A stretch of DNA of 64,000 nucleotides from Labia minor. Its lineage: Eukaryota; Arthropoda; Insecta; Dermaptera; Spongiphoridae. Each line of letters begins with the position of its first letter. The stretch's first letter is position 1. The notes beneath the pieces were generated by a model. The model did no database searches, had not been told where the DNA came from, and worked only from the letters and a program-made list of their open reading frames with translations. This document shows positions 37,974 to 50,655 of the stretch, in pieces. The stretch covers positions 20,516,720 to 20,580,719 of the forward strand of contig OY720346.1 of the NCBI GenBank assembly GCA_963082975.1, written 5' to 3'. The position numbers and the translations under genes were made by a program.

Positions 37974-39948
37974 TAAATTCTAATTCAATTAAGCATATTT
38001 ATACTCTTGCTAATTATAAAAAAAATTATCTCCAATTTGACAATAACAATTAATTATTATATTATATTATACTATACTTTTTAATTTTATGTTTATTATT
38101 CTAAATGTTTTTATTTATCGTATAAATTATATATATATACTAAATATGAAATACATAAATATTATTTATTTTATATTGTCTTAACATGTAAATTTAACGT
38201 TAAAAATTATAAATGGGAATATTCCCCTATATTTATAAATAATAATAATAAAATTAATTAACACGCTAGATGGTTATTATAATATAAAACAATTAAAACT
38301 ATCACTTGTATGAATTATAATTAATGTGGACGTTCAAAGGATAATATTTTTCACTGAAGTTTAATATTTGTTTATATTTATATAATTGAAATATAATTTC
38401 AAAAAATGTGTGTGTGCTAATATTGCTGAATGAAATATTTGAATTATATATCTATATATGTATAATATATTTACAGCTTGTAAATAAATAAAATATATAG
38501 TATTAAATATATTATATACAATTAATCTTATTTGAAAATATATTTTTATTTAGTCGAAATTTAATAAAAAATAAAATATGACAATAAATAAATGGATCTT
38601 GAATAGATTACTTAATTCAATATACATATAATTGTTATAATTACCTAATTGAGTTGAACGGCAATGCTTCTTGATTATAGCATGTGAATAGTTCAATACT
38701 AAGTGAATAAATAAAAATTCCCATTATATGACAATTCCAAAGAAAAAATTACTTATCGATTTCACTAAAAACTGAATTTTTATCACTTTATTTATTTTCA
38801 TTCAAATTCAAATTGATAAAAAATAAATTAACAGTGTTTAAAACTAATATAAACAATATTATTCCAAAGAATTACTTATCCTATTAAAATTCTTGAAAAT
38901 TAATTAAAATTATATAATAAAAAAATAGTATTAGATTAAAAGAAATAAAATTACTTATAAAAAAATTTTATTCGATGTTAAATAAATAAATTTCTAAATT
39001 TTAATAATTTTTTAAAAGTTTTTTTTTATAATCTCTAATCAATTATAATTATAGAAACTAGATAATATTAAGAAAATTATTTAGAATAGTTTAATTTGGG
39101 TTCAAATTTTAAGAAAATGCTTGAAATAATTTAATTAATATTGATTTAGCTAAAAATCAAACTTAAGTATATGAGATAATTTGCGTAAATGTAAAAAAAA
39201 TATTACATATCTTCATCCTTAACTAAAAGAATGGAAAAAATACATATATAAATATCAACAATTTCAATTTTTATAGATCGAACAATTTAAAATTTCCCAG
39301 GCATTGAACAGGTGTTACTTTTAGAGAAGGTTAAAAATTATCAATTTTATTAATGGTTAGAAAATACGGTCATTCGTTATTTTTATTTTAATCTATTGAA
39401 TTTATGTATTATATGGTTACATTATATATATATATATATTATATATATATTTTTAAATTTTATTTAAAATTTCCTCCAAGTAAAACTTGACAAGTAGATA
39501 GGGAATTTATTAATGGGACTTGTGTCTATTACGTTTTTATTTTTTTTTCCACTGGCTTTTATCTTATAATCGAATTCTCTCTCTTTCGCTCGCAATGCTT
39601 GAATAATTGGGTGCAATTTATTTAAAGTATATATTTTATGTTTTAACTTTTTTTTTATATTGATATCAAAGTAACGAAAACCTTTCTAGATGGATAAAAT
39701 TTGTCTATAAATATAAACTGAACAAGGGAGGAGGGTGTATAGATTCAAACTTAAACTTGAATGTTTTTAGAGAGACAAAGAGAAATAAAATACTATGACA
39801 AAGAAATCAAATCTATTGCATAATTAAAAAATTTCCTGAGATTATTAAAATAGAATAAAATTTTAATATTCAAAAAAAAAAAAAAAAATTCTTTTTTTTT
39901 AAATTAAAAAAGGAGCTTAATTCATATTTAAATAATAAGAATAACATA
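36510..39948. other. Very AT-rich noncoding stretch
   Basis: Filler with (CA)n at 37807-37833, (AAT)n at 37937-37969 and (TA)n near 39423-39450. No complex islands and no coding potential. Confidence 0.6.
37807..37833. repeat. (CA)n microsatellite outside any HINE
   Basis: Pure CA run with no HINE motifs in the flanks, so not part of that family. Confidence 0.95.
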
Positions 39949-40594
39949 GGTAATTATTTACATGAGCTCCACAAGCTTTATTAATTAAACTAAAAGATAT
40001 CATGCAAAAAGTCATAAGAAAAAGTTGTTTAGAATCATACAAGGAATAGAGCAGGGTAAGTTTCATGAACCCATCTAGCTGCGGGTGTCAACGAAATAAT
40101 TACCAATTTTTCTATTCATTTTGACTATCTTTTCTTTTATGGTTGTTGGTGGCAACACCACGGCACACTATCAGGTGGCGCTATTGATGGGAGCGAGAAT
40201 CAAATTCAAAATTTGGTATATATCAACAACCTGTATCTTATCCCAGCGTTGAATTCCCACAACGACTTTTCGGTTTTTTAAATTCGGTTTATTTTATTTT
40301 AGAAAATATAAACTCCGAAAAAGCGTTTAAATAACTTTGGTATGAATAAAACTATTTCTAAAATAAAATAAACCGAATTTAAAAAACCGAAAATGTCATT
40401 TAAATAACTTTAGTATGGATAAAACTATTTCTAAAATAAGTAATTATTTCGTTGACAGCCGCAACTAGGTGGGTTCATGAAACTTATCCTGCTCTATTCC
40501 TTGTATGATTCTAAACAACTTTTTCTTATGACTTTTTGCATGATCTCTTTTAGTTTAATTAATAAAGCTTGTGGAGCTCATGTAAATAATTACC
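39949..40594. mobile_element. Palindromic composite element with mini-element arms
   Basis: Two 156-bp arms (39949-40104 and 40439-40594) are inverted copies with about 96 percent identity. Each arm itself starts and ends with the short inverted repeat GGTAATTATTT / AAATAATTACC, so each arm looks like a miniature element. The 334-bp centre contains a hairpin (TGGTG/CACCA near 40147-40160), an AT-rich nested inverted repeat of 39 bp with no mismatch (40267-40305 and 40355-40393) and a repeated phrase TAAATAACTTTGGTATG. No target duplication is evident. No transposase. Confidence 0.75.
40267..40393. repeat. Perfect 39-bp inverted repeat nested in the composite element
   Basis: Arms 40267-40305 and 40355-40393 are exactly complementary, with a 49-base loop. 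The arms contain TAAATTCGGTTTATTTTA and its complement. Immediately after the right arm the loop phrase is repeated, which suggests a foldback copying event. Confidence 0.85.
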
Positions 40595-42263
40595 AAAAAT
40601 TGATTTTATTTCATCTGATTTATTCAATTTACTTTTAAATAAACTTCTCAATAATTATTTATTAGAAAAACTATATATTTATTGAAAATAATAAAATATA
40701 TTCAATGAATGAGTGATTATACTTAGCTCAAAAGTCATTTACTTATTAGATTTTAAGATTATAAAAGAATAATAAAAAAAAAATAGTTGAAAATATTTTT
40801 GCATCATTTCTTTTTTTTTTTTCTTTATTATTATTATTATTATTATAAAAAAGCATATTCAGCATGCCTTCCTAAATAGATACTAAAATTATGTCCAAGT
40901 CATTTTGTATAGTCATTTGGTTGAGGAAAGAGTGAGAGAAAATGATGATGATGATGATGATGATGATCGAAACAAGAACAATAATCTAAAAATTTTTTAA
41001 CTTTTTTTTTAATCTTTTCGCTTTAGGAAAGGGAAGAGACAAGAAGAGAAACAATTCTTCTTTCTCAACCATGGCGCTTTTTTTTATCTGATTTCAGTTT
41101 TTCCCTTTTAAACAGATAAAGAAACAAGAATGTAATTATTTGTCTAATAATAATTACCTGAACTTTAGAGACATTATATATAAAAAAATAAAAATAAAAA
41201 AAGAAATACCATAATAAAAAGAAAATTTACTTTACATAGTGTTTATTTATTTATTTATTATTAAGTAATTAATTAAAAAGAATTATGAGAGAATGGTATT
41301 TTTTTTCCATCTCCCTCCATGTTCTTCTATCATTATTCAATCTGAAAATATTATTTAAATGATTTTTCAAAATGATCGTCACTCATTCTCTATTTCGTAC
41401 TTTTCTGGGTGAGTCGTTGGTTGTAATATGAGCCTCAAAATGACTGGAATCCCGCCATAAACAGGTTTAACCACCGCACCATGGAGCCAAGCAAATTTTC
41501 AACATTTCACCAAGATTGCCTTTTTCAGGAGCAACCATTATTATTAAAAATAGATAACGGATCAGGGAGACGAGTGACAACGACAGATACACGACCAAGT
41601 AAGAAAAAAAATTTCCAATGTCAAAGATTTACTTTCCAAATCATTAATAAGATTACAGTGAAAGAAAGAGAGAGAGAGGAAATAAATAAAATATAATATA
41701 TACTGAATGAGATTTCTTTTATCTGAATATATTTATGTATTTTCATAATTCATTATTGATTCTGAACAATTTTAGACATCAATAGATTCTCAGTGTAAAG
41801 ATATAAAATTTTAATTACAAATGAATTTATAATATGTATATAGTACCTAGACATAATAATTTAATTATATATTCAGTTTTCATTAGAAATCACAGATTTA
41901 ATTAGAAGAAAATATTAAAATGAATTCTAATAAATTATACTCGATTGATTATACTAATACTATAATTAAGATAGTATATAATTATAAATTTAATTATTTA
42001 TTTAAAATAAACTAAAAAGTATAATATTCATTTATAAAATCTTGGATATTGATTTTTATTATATAAAAAAAATGTAGATTTTTAGCTACCAAATCACTAA
42101 ATATTAATAATTAATTAATTAAATTAGTAAAATATATAAAAGATGGATTTTATACATTCTTTAAATTTTTATTTTAATTATGTGATTGTTAAAGCCTGAT
42201 GCTTTAAGTATTCTTTTTACTTTTTTTAACTTTCTAATAAAATTAAATTTGTTGTTATTGGAA
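40595..42263. other. Noncoding stretch
   Basis: Contains (TTA)n at 40828-40845, (GAT)n at 40942-40968 and a complex part at about 41390-41600 with a 71-codon frame that ends in purine repeat. AT-rich filler follows. No gene supported. Confidence 0.5.
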
Positions 42264-42278
42264 ATAATATAATTTTTT
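42264..42278. repeat. Target-site duplication, left (fold-back copy 3)
   Basis: ATAATATAATTTTTT, repeated exactly at 42415-42429. Confidence 0.75.
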
Positions 42279-42414
42279 GTATTTATTAAAGCTTTTGTGG
42301 TTATTTTGATAATTATTAAGAGAATTTTTATTAAAAGACCACAATTGTACAATTATTTTAATTTAATAAATAATTTTATACAAATAATGTGGTCTTTTAA
42401 TAAAAATTCTCTTA
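42279..42414. mobile_element. Fold-back element copy 3, short form
   Basis: Has the same leader as the other two copies, with one base changed (TATTAAAGCTTTTGTGGTT), followed by an inverted repeat. Arms near 42314-42345 and 42389-42414 pair through AGAGAATTTTTATTAAAAG and GTGGTCTTTT. The arm sequence differs from copies 1 and 2 and the CGAAACG loop is absent, so this is a short relative. The exact 15-bp target duplication defines both ends. Confidence 0.65.
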
Positions 42415-42429
42415 ATAATATAATTTTTT
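42415..42429. repeat. Target-site duplication, right (fold-back copy 3)
   Basis: ATAATATAATTTTTT, identical to 42264-42278. Confidence 0.75.
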
Positions 42430-42811
42430 ATTCTTGAATCAACCGTCGGATTTAAAAGACCTATAGGCTCAAAAAGTTAATTTTGAGACTCTTTAAATTT
42501 CACTTTTGTGCGGGGCATCTAATTAGCACTTTTTTTTGTCCAATCCCATGGACGATTCGGTTGGGAATAAGAATTGAATTTTTTAAATGAATCCCACTAT
42601 TTATATTTGATTATGTAAAGGAAACCCAATACTGAATGAATTTTTCTTTTTGTGTTATCCAAAAAACTATTTTCTCTTTATTTATAATTCTGATTGAGAG
42701 AAATTTTTATCTCTGCAATCTTTTGCATTACTTAACATTTTATGTTAATTCAATTATCAGTATAAGCTGAATTTTATATTGGTAATTATATTTTTTAATT
42801 ATTCCTTTTTG

Positions 42812-42919
42812 GGATATTAAAACAAAGATATCCTGCAAGGAAATATTTGCTTTGAACACTTTATAAGTTCAATCAAATTGTTTAATTTTAACACTAATAA
42901 TTATATTAATTTATTAGTA
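42812..42919. repeat. Degenerate direct repeat, unit 1
   Basis: A 108-base unit beginning GGATATT and containing AAGTTCAATCAAA and ATATTAAT, repeated at 43072-43179 with many substitutions but the same length and order of blocks. A recurring TTTCTTTATTTATAA phrase nearby (about 42670, 43030, 43240) suggests an older tandem array. Confidence 0.6.
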
Positions 42920-43071
42920 TTATTTAAAATTATTAATTATAATTCTACATTGTATTATTTTCAACTAATAACGTTATTAAAAGGATTATTTGGTTTCCAC
43001 TAATTAAAAAGATAATTTTAATTAATCATTTTTCTTTATAAATCGAATTATATTCTTTATTATTCTACCTA

Positions 43072-43179
43072 GGATATTGCAATAAATATATCTGGTAAGA
43101 ACAGATTTGAATTGAACAATTTAATAAGTTCAATCAAAGTATTTAATATTAAAACTAATAAGTATATTAATCCATTAGT
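43072..43179. repeat. Degenerate direct repeat, unit 2
   Basis: Second copy of the unit at 42812-42919; the offset is 260 bases. Confidence 0.6.
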
Positions 43180-44784
43180 TTTATTTCTGTTTAATTAACT
43201 CCATTTGATTTTAAATCACAAATTATATTAATTAAATGTTTTTCTTTATTTATAATGTGAATTGTATGTCCTAGACAGAGCATTGAATTCCAAAATTAAA
43301 AAACTTGTAACATCCTATTATATAATATTATATTATATTCAATAATTGCTAAAATATTTATTTAACAACTTGTAACATAATTTATTCATTTAAATGAAAT
43401 ATTACATTTATAACGTTTTTTTTTTTAATTTTGCTTTTTTCATTTTTATTATTATACCTTATTCTGTTTTATCACAAGGCACCCTTATATCAACTAGGTT
43501 TTGCAACGACGAAAGGATTAAGCAAGAACCTGACAATCTTTGGAACCTTCCTTCGCAGGCTCCTTATAGTAGTCACCCGATTGAAGAATTTTTTGTAGTG
43601 TCCTTGCTACTCATTGTGGTGTAGTTCTATTGATATTTTCAATATCTTATTTTGGCTTTACCAGTAATTTAAGAATATGCAAGCTAATTATAAGTAAAAT
43701 GTTTTATTTTAAATAAATAAATAAAAAAATTGAAATATGGTTCAAATCCTTAATAACATAATTATTTCTTTTGTTTAAATCTAATTATTTATAAATTAAC
43801 ATAATTGAAAAGGAAATTGGCTCACCAATTAATGATTTCCATAAAAAATTAGTAATCGAAAGCAAAAGACACCCACCTAAAACAAACAAAAATAATATAT
43901 AAATAAATAAACTATATATATAATATACTTAATAATAAAATAATAAAATTTTAATAAAAAATTAATAATTAATTCTTCTAAATTTTCAAACTTTAAATAT
44001 TCATTAGAATAAGTAATAAAAAAAAATAATTAAGAAAAAACTCTGCTATAATCAAAATAGATTTAAAATTTGTATTTCTGCAGTTATTTTTTCATTATCA
44101 ATTTAATTGATTATTATGATACTCTATAAACTAAACAATAATACCTATAAGAAACAATACAATCACTCGACCTTGTCAGTTGTTTGATTAAATATTATTA
44201 TGAATAATATTAATTAAAATAAGTAAATATACATAGAAATAATTTTGAATAATAAAATGATCAATATAATAGGGGTATATGTATATAAAATATACCTTAC
44301 AATTGTAAAAATAAATAATAATATTACTCTTGTTTTAGTTTAAGTAATAATCCATAAAAGAAAAATGATAAGGTTGCGTAAGTTTCTGGCGATGACTGGA
44401 GTATTATTACTAATGAAAGAACCCAAGGTTCATCCAAGATAACTATCTTATAATATTTTTAATTAGATTGTGGTAAGAAAATTCATAATAAACTATTTTC
44501 AATTTAAGTTTGCAAGTTAATAACAATTTTTCTTCAATTGATTGATCTTTCTAATGGGGGCATTCTATCAAAAACACTTTATAAATTTTAATAAATTAAT
44601 TAAATTAAGCTAAATTTCAAATTCCAAAAATAAGTAATATATTAAACTTTATTCAATTTCACCAATTGATATATTGGATATAAAATATATTATAATTATT
44701 TTAAAAATGTTTATTTATTTATTGGTTTGTTTATTTATTGAGCATTTAAGATGATTTCTTGTAGGTGACTTTTTTTAAATTATT

Positions 44785-44817
<33 letters not shown>

Positions 44818-44818
44818 T
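44785..44818. repeat. (CT)n microsatellite
   Basis: CT-rich run of about 17 units with one interruption. Confidence 0.95.
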
Positions 44819-45198
44819 GTTCATTCTTCCCTCTCACTGATGAGACTCAACCGATAGTGAGTGAGGAGGTTGTTTTTTTTTAGTTTTTTTTTTTTTTTGT
44901 TCCGACGCATTCTTTTGAGTGGGTTGTTATCATGGATCGTCATCGCATGATCGAAATGCATCGGTTCAAAATAAAAATAAAAATAAAAATAAAAAATCAA
45001 TGAAAAAAAAAAACAGACGACAACGTCGAAGGGACTTCTATTAGAAAAAAAAGAAAGAGAAGTGAATCGCTTCTCGTCTCACTAATTGCATAATGTGAAC
45101 TCATCCACGATTTTAATTAATGAATAGAAAAGAAGGAAGGTGTGGGAAGGGGGAGGCTACGAGCCACGTTGATCGGGAAGCTGTACTGCTGCTGCTCT

Positions 45199-45235
45199 GA
45201 TGATGATGATTATGATGATGATGATGATGATGATG
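45199..45235. repeat. (GAT)n microsatellite
   Basis: GAT units with one TAT interruption, next to GCTGCTGCT. Confidence 0.95.
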
Positions 45236-46435
45236 GAGACATGCCAATGTAAATAGAGAGGATTATCATAGATGCATCATATGCGATACTCACTTCTCCT
45301 TTGAAAAATACAATTATATTTAATTAATTTTGACTCATGAGCGTCAAGGAGGTAATAAAAATGAATTACGTCGGCCACGACATACACAGAACAAGAAGAC
45401 GATCGCGACAAGGGCGGTAAGAATAAAAAAAAGAGAAAAATTTCAAAGAAATGAGGAAGAACAAGAAGTGAGAAAAAAGTTCAATTAACCTTGGATTATA
45501 AGTGAAAAAATTCGAATAAAATTCAATTCCACACCATATATAGATCATTCGCTAATAGATCATAAGAAGAAGATCTGTCCTAGAATTGCTAAGAGATTAG
45601 GCCGGAAATAAAGAAAAACGAAACAAAGATTGTTAAAGGAGTACTAGCGAATCGTAACATTAAAAAAAAAATAATAAAGAAAAAAAAAACGAAATCTAAA
45701 TAGGCAAGGTGTGTGAATGCATATTCACTAACAAACGATGCTTTTGTCTCCATTTATTCTTTTTTTTTTTTATGAAAAACGCCTTTTATTTTTTTCCGGA
45801 TGCTGTTGATGTTCAAACCAGATAAGCCTATCACATATAGAACACATTATTTGATTATCCTATTAGATAGATTAATTAAACAAAATAAAAAAAAAAAGTA
45901 AAAAATAAAAAAAAAATTTAAAAGCGATATTAATAAATAAAATCATATGAGGTGAATGAAATAAGCATTAATTTTTCAAATAATTAACAATACATTTATT
46001 CATTTTATAAAGATAATGATAAATTTATAAAAAAAAAAATTGTAACGCTTGGTGTTAACATTTAATATATGAAAAATTACTATTTAAAAAAATTATATAA
46101 AAAAATAAATACATTGTAGAATGATCTTGATAAAACTTATTTATTATAATCAACTAATTAGTCTACTATTATATATTATAATTATATTAAAAATTATAAA
46201 TAAATTATAGAAAATATAATAATATAGACACAAAATAAAAGTTAAAAATTTCCAAAAATGTTAAAATTTGTGTTAAATTTATTTTATATTTATACATTAT
46301 TCAATATTAATAATTAAAAAAAATTGAATGTATATTTGAATTATATACATTTGAATTCATTTTTTAACATTTTCATATTAAATAATATATTATATAAAAA
46401 TAATATATGTTTATAAAAAAAGAATATAATGTATT

Positions 46436-46716
46436 TTATTTAGGTAAATCTAATTGTAAATTAAAATGAATATATTTATTTAAAAGTGAACAAATAAATT
46501 GAAATAATGAATTATTGTTTAGTTTCTTGTTATAACAGTAGACAAATTTAATTGCTTTTGTTTCTGATAAACAATACACGTCACCTCTTATGTCCAGAGG
46601 TTTACAATAGAAATAGTTGAAAGGACTCTTATGTTTTAATAGATGATATGTATACCAACTGGGAATGCCTAAAGTCGTTGACCAAATCAATATAAAATGA
46701 TTTTTGAAAATGATCG
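46436..46716 (-). CDS. Possible terminal exon, unrecognised, doubtful
   Basis: A minus-strand frame of about 94 codons ends in a stop at 46436. It opens right after a pyrimidine-rich stretch ending in TAG, which could act as a splice acceptor. There is no ATG at the start, so if real it would be an internal or last exon. The translated sequence is more varied than the surrounding AT-rich frames, with a hydrophobic stretch (FILIWSTTLGIP) followed by a cysteine-containing segment (YCKPLDIRGDVYCLSETK). One or two frames this long are expected by chance in a window of this composition, so confidence is low. Confidence 0.2.
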
Positions 46717-49688
46717 CATTATTAAATAACTATAAAAATAGACAATTTCATTTTTCACTAGGACGTTTATGCCGGATATTGCTTATTTAGTATTAGTTTA
46801 GAGTATTTAAGAAATAATTATTCTGTATTTTGTCAATTTATTAGAAATGTTAAACTAATTATTATCACAAATAATATTAAACTATTCATTTCATTTTTAA
46901 ATTAAATATTATGATTTTTAGAAAAAGTTATATTTATATATTATGTATATGAACATATATATAGATGGTATGGACATTGGCAAAAGAAAATGGTAATTAA
47001 TGAATTGAAAGCTTATATAATAGTGAGTGTGAAAGATTTTTTAAATGTAGGAGTGAGGGTGAAGAGGTGAAAGACAGATTTTTTACGGTTGGCTGTCAGC
47101 CCAAGGAGAAACAGACAACGAAACTTCCTCACATGTCAATGATGACAAATTGCAGATGGATCTCATCTAGCGGAGACTTTAACGCGCATCAGAGAAATAA
47201 AACGATAATCAAATGTGGTGTCTATTCCATGATTTATTATTTTTATTCTTATTGTTTTTATTAACAATTTTTCGTATTTTTAATTAAAAATCAATGTTTC
47301 TTTGATATTAACTAAAATGATGTATTGTATAAATATATTTTGTTAGTTAGATATATGGATGAATAAATAGATATTGGTCAATGGGGGTGAGAAATAGAAC
47401 AAATAATTATTTAATAATATCGGACAAGGCCGTTAAAGAATGTTGATGGTTGTTTTCAGGAGGTTGGACTCAACTAAAATTTGAGGACACGAAAGGAAGA
47501 GAGAAAAAAATAAAAGAGAGAGAGAGAGAGAGAGATAGCATCTAAAACCCAGGGACGATTAAGTTTAAAGACCAGTATGTAATTAAGTTTCTACGATTTA
47601 CACCCATTTTTTTAAGCAGAGCCCCCGCACCCCCCGTTTGCTGCCTGGACGCAAACAATTCTGATGTCTGCTCGGGAGCGAAGCCCATTAACTCGGGCTT
47701 GATAATTGCTTAGCAGGCTAACAGTATTACACATAATTATCTGTGTTTTAGCCGGGATTCGAGTGGCCTCGTGCCATAACTCAGTTCGGATAACGAGCAC
47801 CTCCCCCCTACTTCATTCACCCTGGATAGACACCACTCCGTCACATATGGCAGAGATAGAGAGTAATACTAAAAATTATTTCAGGTTTACAGAATAAACA
47901 GAATAAAAAAGAGAAGGAGAGTGAATGTATAAAAATTCATTTGCAAGTGTTTTTCTTTTATTTTTTTTATTCTGTTCAATATTTCATGGGAAAAAAGATG
48001 ATTATCAGAAGGCTTTCTTATTCGTCTCAGATCCCAAGGCTTGATTGTTAATAACGATCTTCGGTTGTTGTTTGTATTTTAAGGGAGCAACACTTCTAAT
48101 TAGTAGCAAGAGAATATTATATAAGAGAGAATTGAAATAAAGGAATTTTGACAGCTGTAATCATTCGATTCATAATAGGTAATTAAATTCTTCATCAATA
48201 CTTGATTATGGATCTAGATCCATTGAAAATGTAACTAGTATCTTTTGAAAGTATATAATAGATATCATAAATAAAATTCTAGAAAAAAATATGAATGTTA
48301 GTTTGAAATTATTCTTATAAAGAAATAATAATTAATATATATATATAAAGAATAAACAAAAGTGGTCTAATAATTAAATTATCTAGAAAAAATAGATAAC
48401 TGATTTTTAATTTAAATAAATAAATAATTGCTTAATAACAATGTATAATTATTTTACAAAAAATCGTCAACTCCCTCTCCAAATTATAATAAATAGATAA
48501 TTAATAATTTTTCTAAATATAATATTCTTAAAATTGTTTATTATTCAAATATTGCTATTAAATAATTATAGTTATGTTTACAGACTTCACAGAAAAGATT
48601 TGATAATAATTTTCATCAAAAATCCAAAAAAAAAAGGAAAAAAAAAATAAAATAAAAATCAATACGTTTCTCAGAGAAAGCAGAAGTATTTGATTAAATC
48701 AAATACGAAATAAAAAAGTAAGTAATTAGTCAAAGGTACAAAAAGATGTATAAAAATTGAAAAATAATTATGTTTTTTTTTTAGTAATTTTTAAATGGTG
48801 ATGAGATTTATGAAGAAAGATTTATGATTCTACTTCAATTGAATCAGTAATTTCATAGTAATTAATAAATAGTAACATTTATATTATGAATTATAATATA
48901 ATCTACTATAACAGATAAAATTAAGATCTTAAAAAACAAAACAAAAATAAATAAAATAAAATATAATTAAGGGAAAAGAGTTATTAAATGATTGAATGAC
49001 ATAAAATAAATTTTATTAATATATACTTACTTAGTTACACTAGGCACATATAAAATGTTTTATATTTAATATAAACTAAATTTAATAAGAAAAAAAAAAT
49101 AAAATAAAATGATTATTTAAAATTAATTGTTAATTGAATTTGAAGTCAAGGGTTATTTATTTAAGAGGGGAAAATGTGTTTTAAGAAGTCTCTCCTTCCA
49201 CCTCTACCCCTTCACCGCAAACTCTAACCAAATATAAAATTAGGAAACAGAATTTTAACTAACATTACAAATCAAATAAAATAATCACTAAAAAATAAAA
49301 AAAAAATCATCAATATTTTAATTATTAATCAAAAGAAAACAAATTAGTTAATTATTTCATTAAAAATGATTTTTAATTATTCCAAGAGGTTTTTTTACGT
49401 AAATATTATATTAATATTTATTCATAGATATATTTAATGTTATGTTTAATAAAAACATAAATATTCATTAGACTTATTGTTAGATAAAAAAAAATTGTTG
49501 AATTTAATGAATAAATAAATAAAATAAAAAAAACCAAAACAAAATAAAACCTTACTGACCTATTGAGAGTATAATTGTTCGAATGTTTGTTAAAAATAAT
49601 TTATATATTTAATAAAAAAAAAAATCGAGTTGTAAGATTTTGATAGATTTGAAGAGAATGAACGGGAGGTGTAGAGAGACGTTGTGAA

Positions 49689-49728
49689 GCGTGTTGCGTG
49701 ATTCGTGTCACGCAACGCGCCGTGACAC
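49689..49728. other. Two overlapping, mutually exclusive GC-rich hairpins
   Basis: Hairpin A pairs GCGTGTTGCGTGA (49689-49701) with TCACGCAACGCGC (49708-49720), 12 Watson-Crick pairs and one G-T. Hairpin B pairs GTGTCACG (49705-49712) with CGTGACAC (49721-49728) perfectly. They share bases 49708-49720, so only one can form. Just downstream TCATTAGCCTAATGA (49746-49760) is another perfect palindrome. Confidence 0.7.
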
Positions 49729-50489
49729 AGCCACGCCTGCCTAATCATTAGCCTAATGACTTGAACACCAATGGGATCGTCACGTCAATAGGTTAACAAT
49801 TGAACACTGACCTAACCCAACCTCAAAATAACACTAGCGAAATTTTCTATTTTCTTAAAATAATTTTTAATTAAACCGAATGTATACCTATATATATAAA
49901 TTATAATATAAAGTTGATTCACCTTAAAAAATTGTTTTATTGGTTAAGAAAAAAGAGAGAAATGAGAGAGATAAGTCATGGAAGCATAATATTAAAATGT
50001 ATATTTTTGTAAAAATAATTGTAATAAAACAAATGGAGGTATATATATATATATATATATATGTGTATGTACCATTTACCAACTTCGTCTCTATAGCATA
50101 TATATTAATTATAAAATATTGTATAATATATTAATATATACAAATATATATATATATTTATATGGTATGAGTTATAAAAGAGAAAAAAATGTTTTTTTTA
50201 ATATTTATACTACATTTATAAATACTTGGTTTCAATGTTAATTGGTTGTTTTGTAATTAAAATAGAACATGCTAAATTTTATATTATGCATCTTGATTAC
50301 ATATGCAATAAATTATTTTATTTAATAGCAATTGTATAACTTTCAGAATACATATTTTAATATTAATCCTTAATTTTAATTAATTATGACGGATTAAAGA
50401 GTATAATAATTAGAAAAAAAAATTTAGTAAAAATATTTTTAAAGAAATAAAGGAAAATAAAATCTAAAAAATATTATATTGTATTTATA

Positions 50490-50589
50490 CCCGTTGCCAC
50501 TTATATAATATATATTTTCCCTTTTGTCACTTAAAATTACTTATTTTTAACGATAACTAATATATATCCCTCATATAAGTGGCAACGGG
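50490..50589. mobile_element. 100-bp miniature element with TATA flanks
   Basis: The ends are CCCGTTGCCACTTATAT and its exact complement ATATAAGTGGCAACGGG. The inverted repeat extends to 23 bp when the flanking TTTATA is included. TATA lies on both sides (50486-50489 and 50590-50593), fitting a TA or TATA target duplication. The element is too short to encode anything. The superfamily is unclear. Confidence 0.65.
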
Positions 50590-50655
50590 TATAAATACCC
50601 GCCCCGCTTATAAGTGGCAGTCCCCGCAACGGGTACAAATACCCGCCCCGCTCAT
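50584..50655. repeat. Paired GC-rich direct repeats next to the miniature element
   Basis: CAACGGGTATAAATACCCG and CAACGGGTACAAATACCCG, each followed by CCCCGCT and ATA, are direct copies 47 bases apart. Each contains the self-complementary CGGGTA...TACCCG. The first copy overlaps the right end of the miniature element, so the array probably derives from its terminus. Confidence 0.7.

Larger units (their letters stand above)
43180..50489. other. Noncoding stretch with islands
   Basis: No confident gene. CT tract at 44785-44818, (GAT)n near 45199-45235, GA tract at 47514-47535, (TA)n at 50040-50061. More complex islands lie at about 43480-43640, 45130-45600, 47040-47200, 47600-47840 and 49670-49850. 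A 76-codon frame at 43394-43624 starts with a hydrophobic leader like a signal peptide, but most of the leader is T-rich low-complexity sequence, so I do not call it a gene. Confidence 0.5.

Noticed and set aside
43394..43624. 76-codon frame with a signal-peptide-like start
   Set aside because: The hydrophobic start is a T-rich low-complexity tract; the remainder matches no family and no splice or promoter context supports it.
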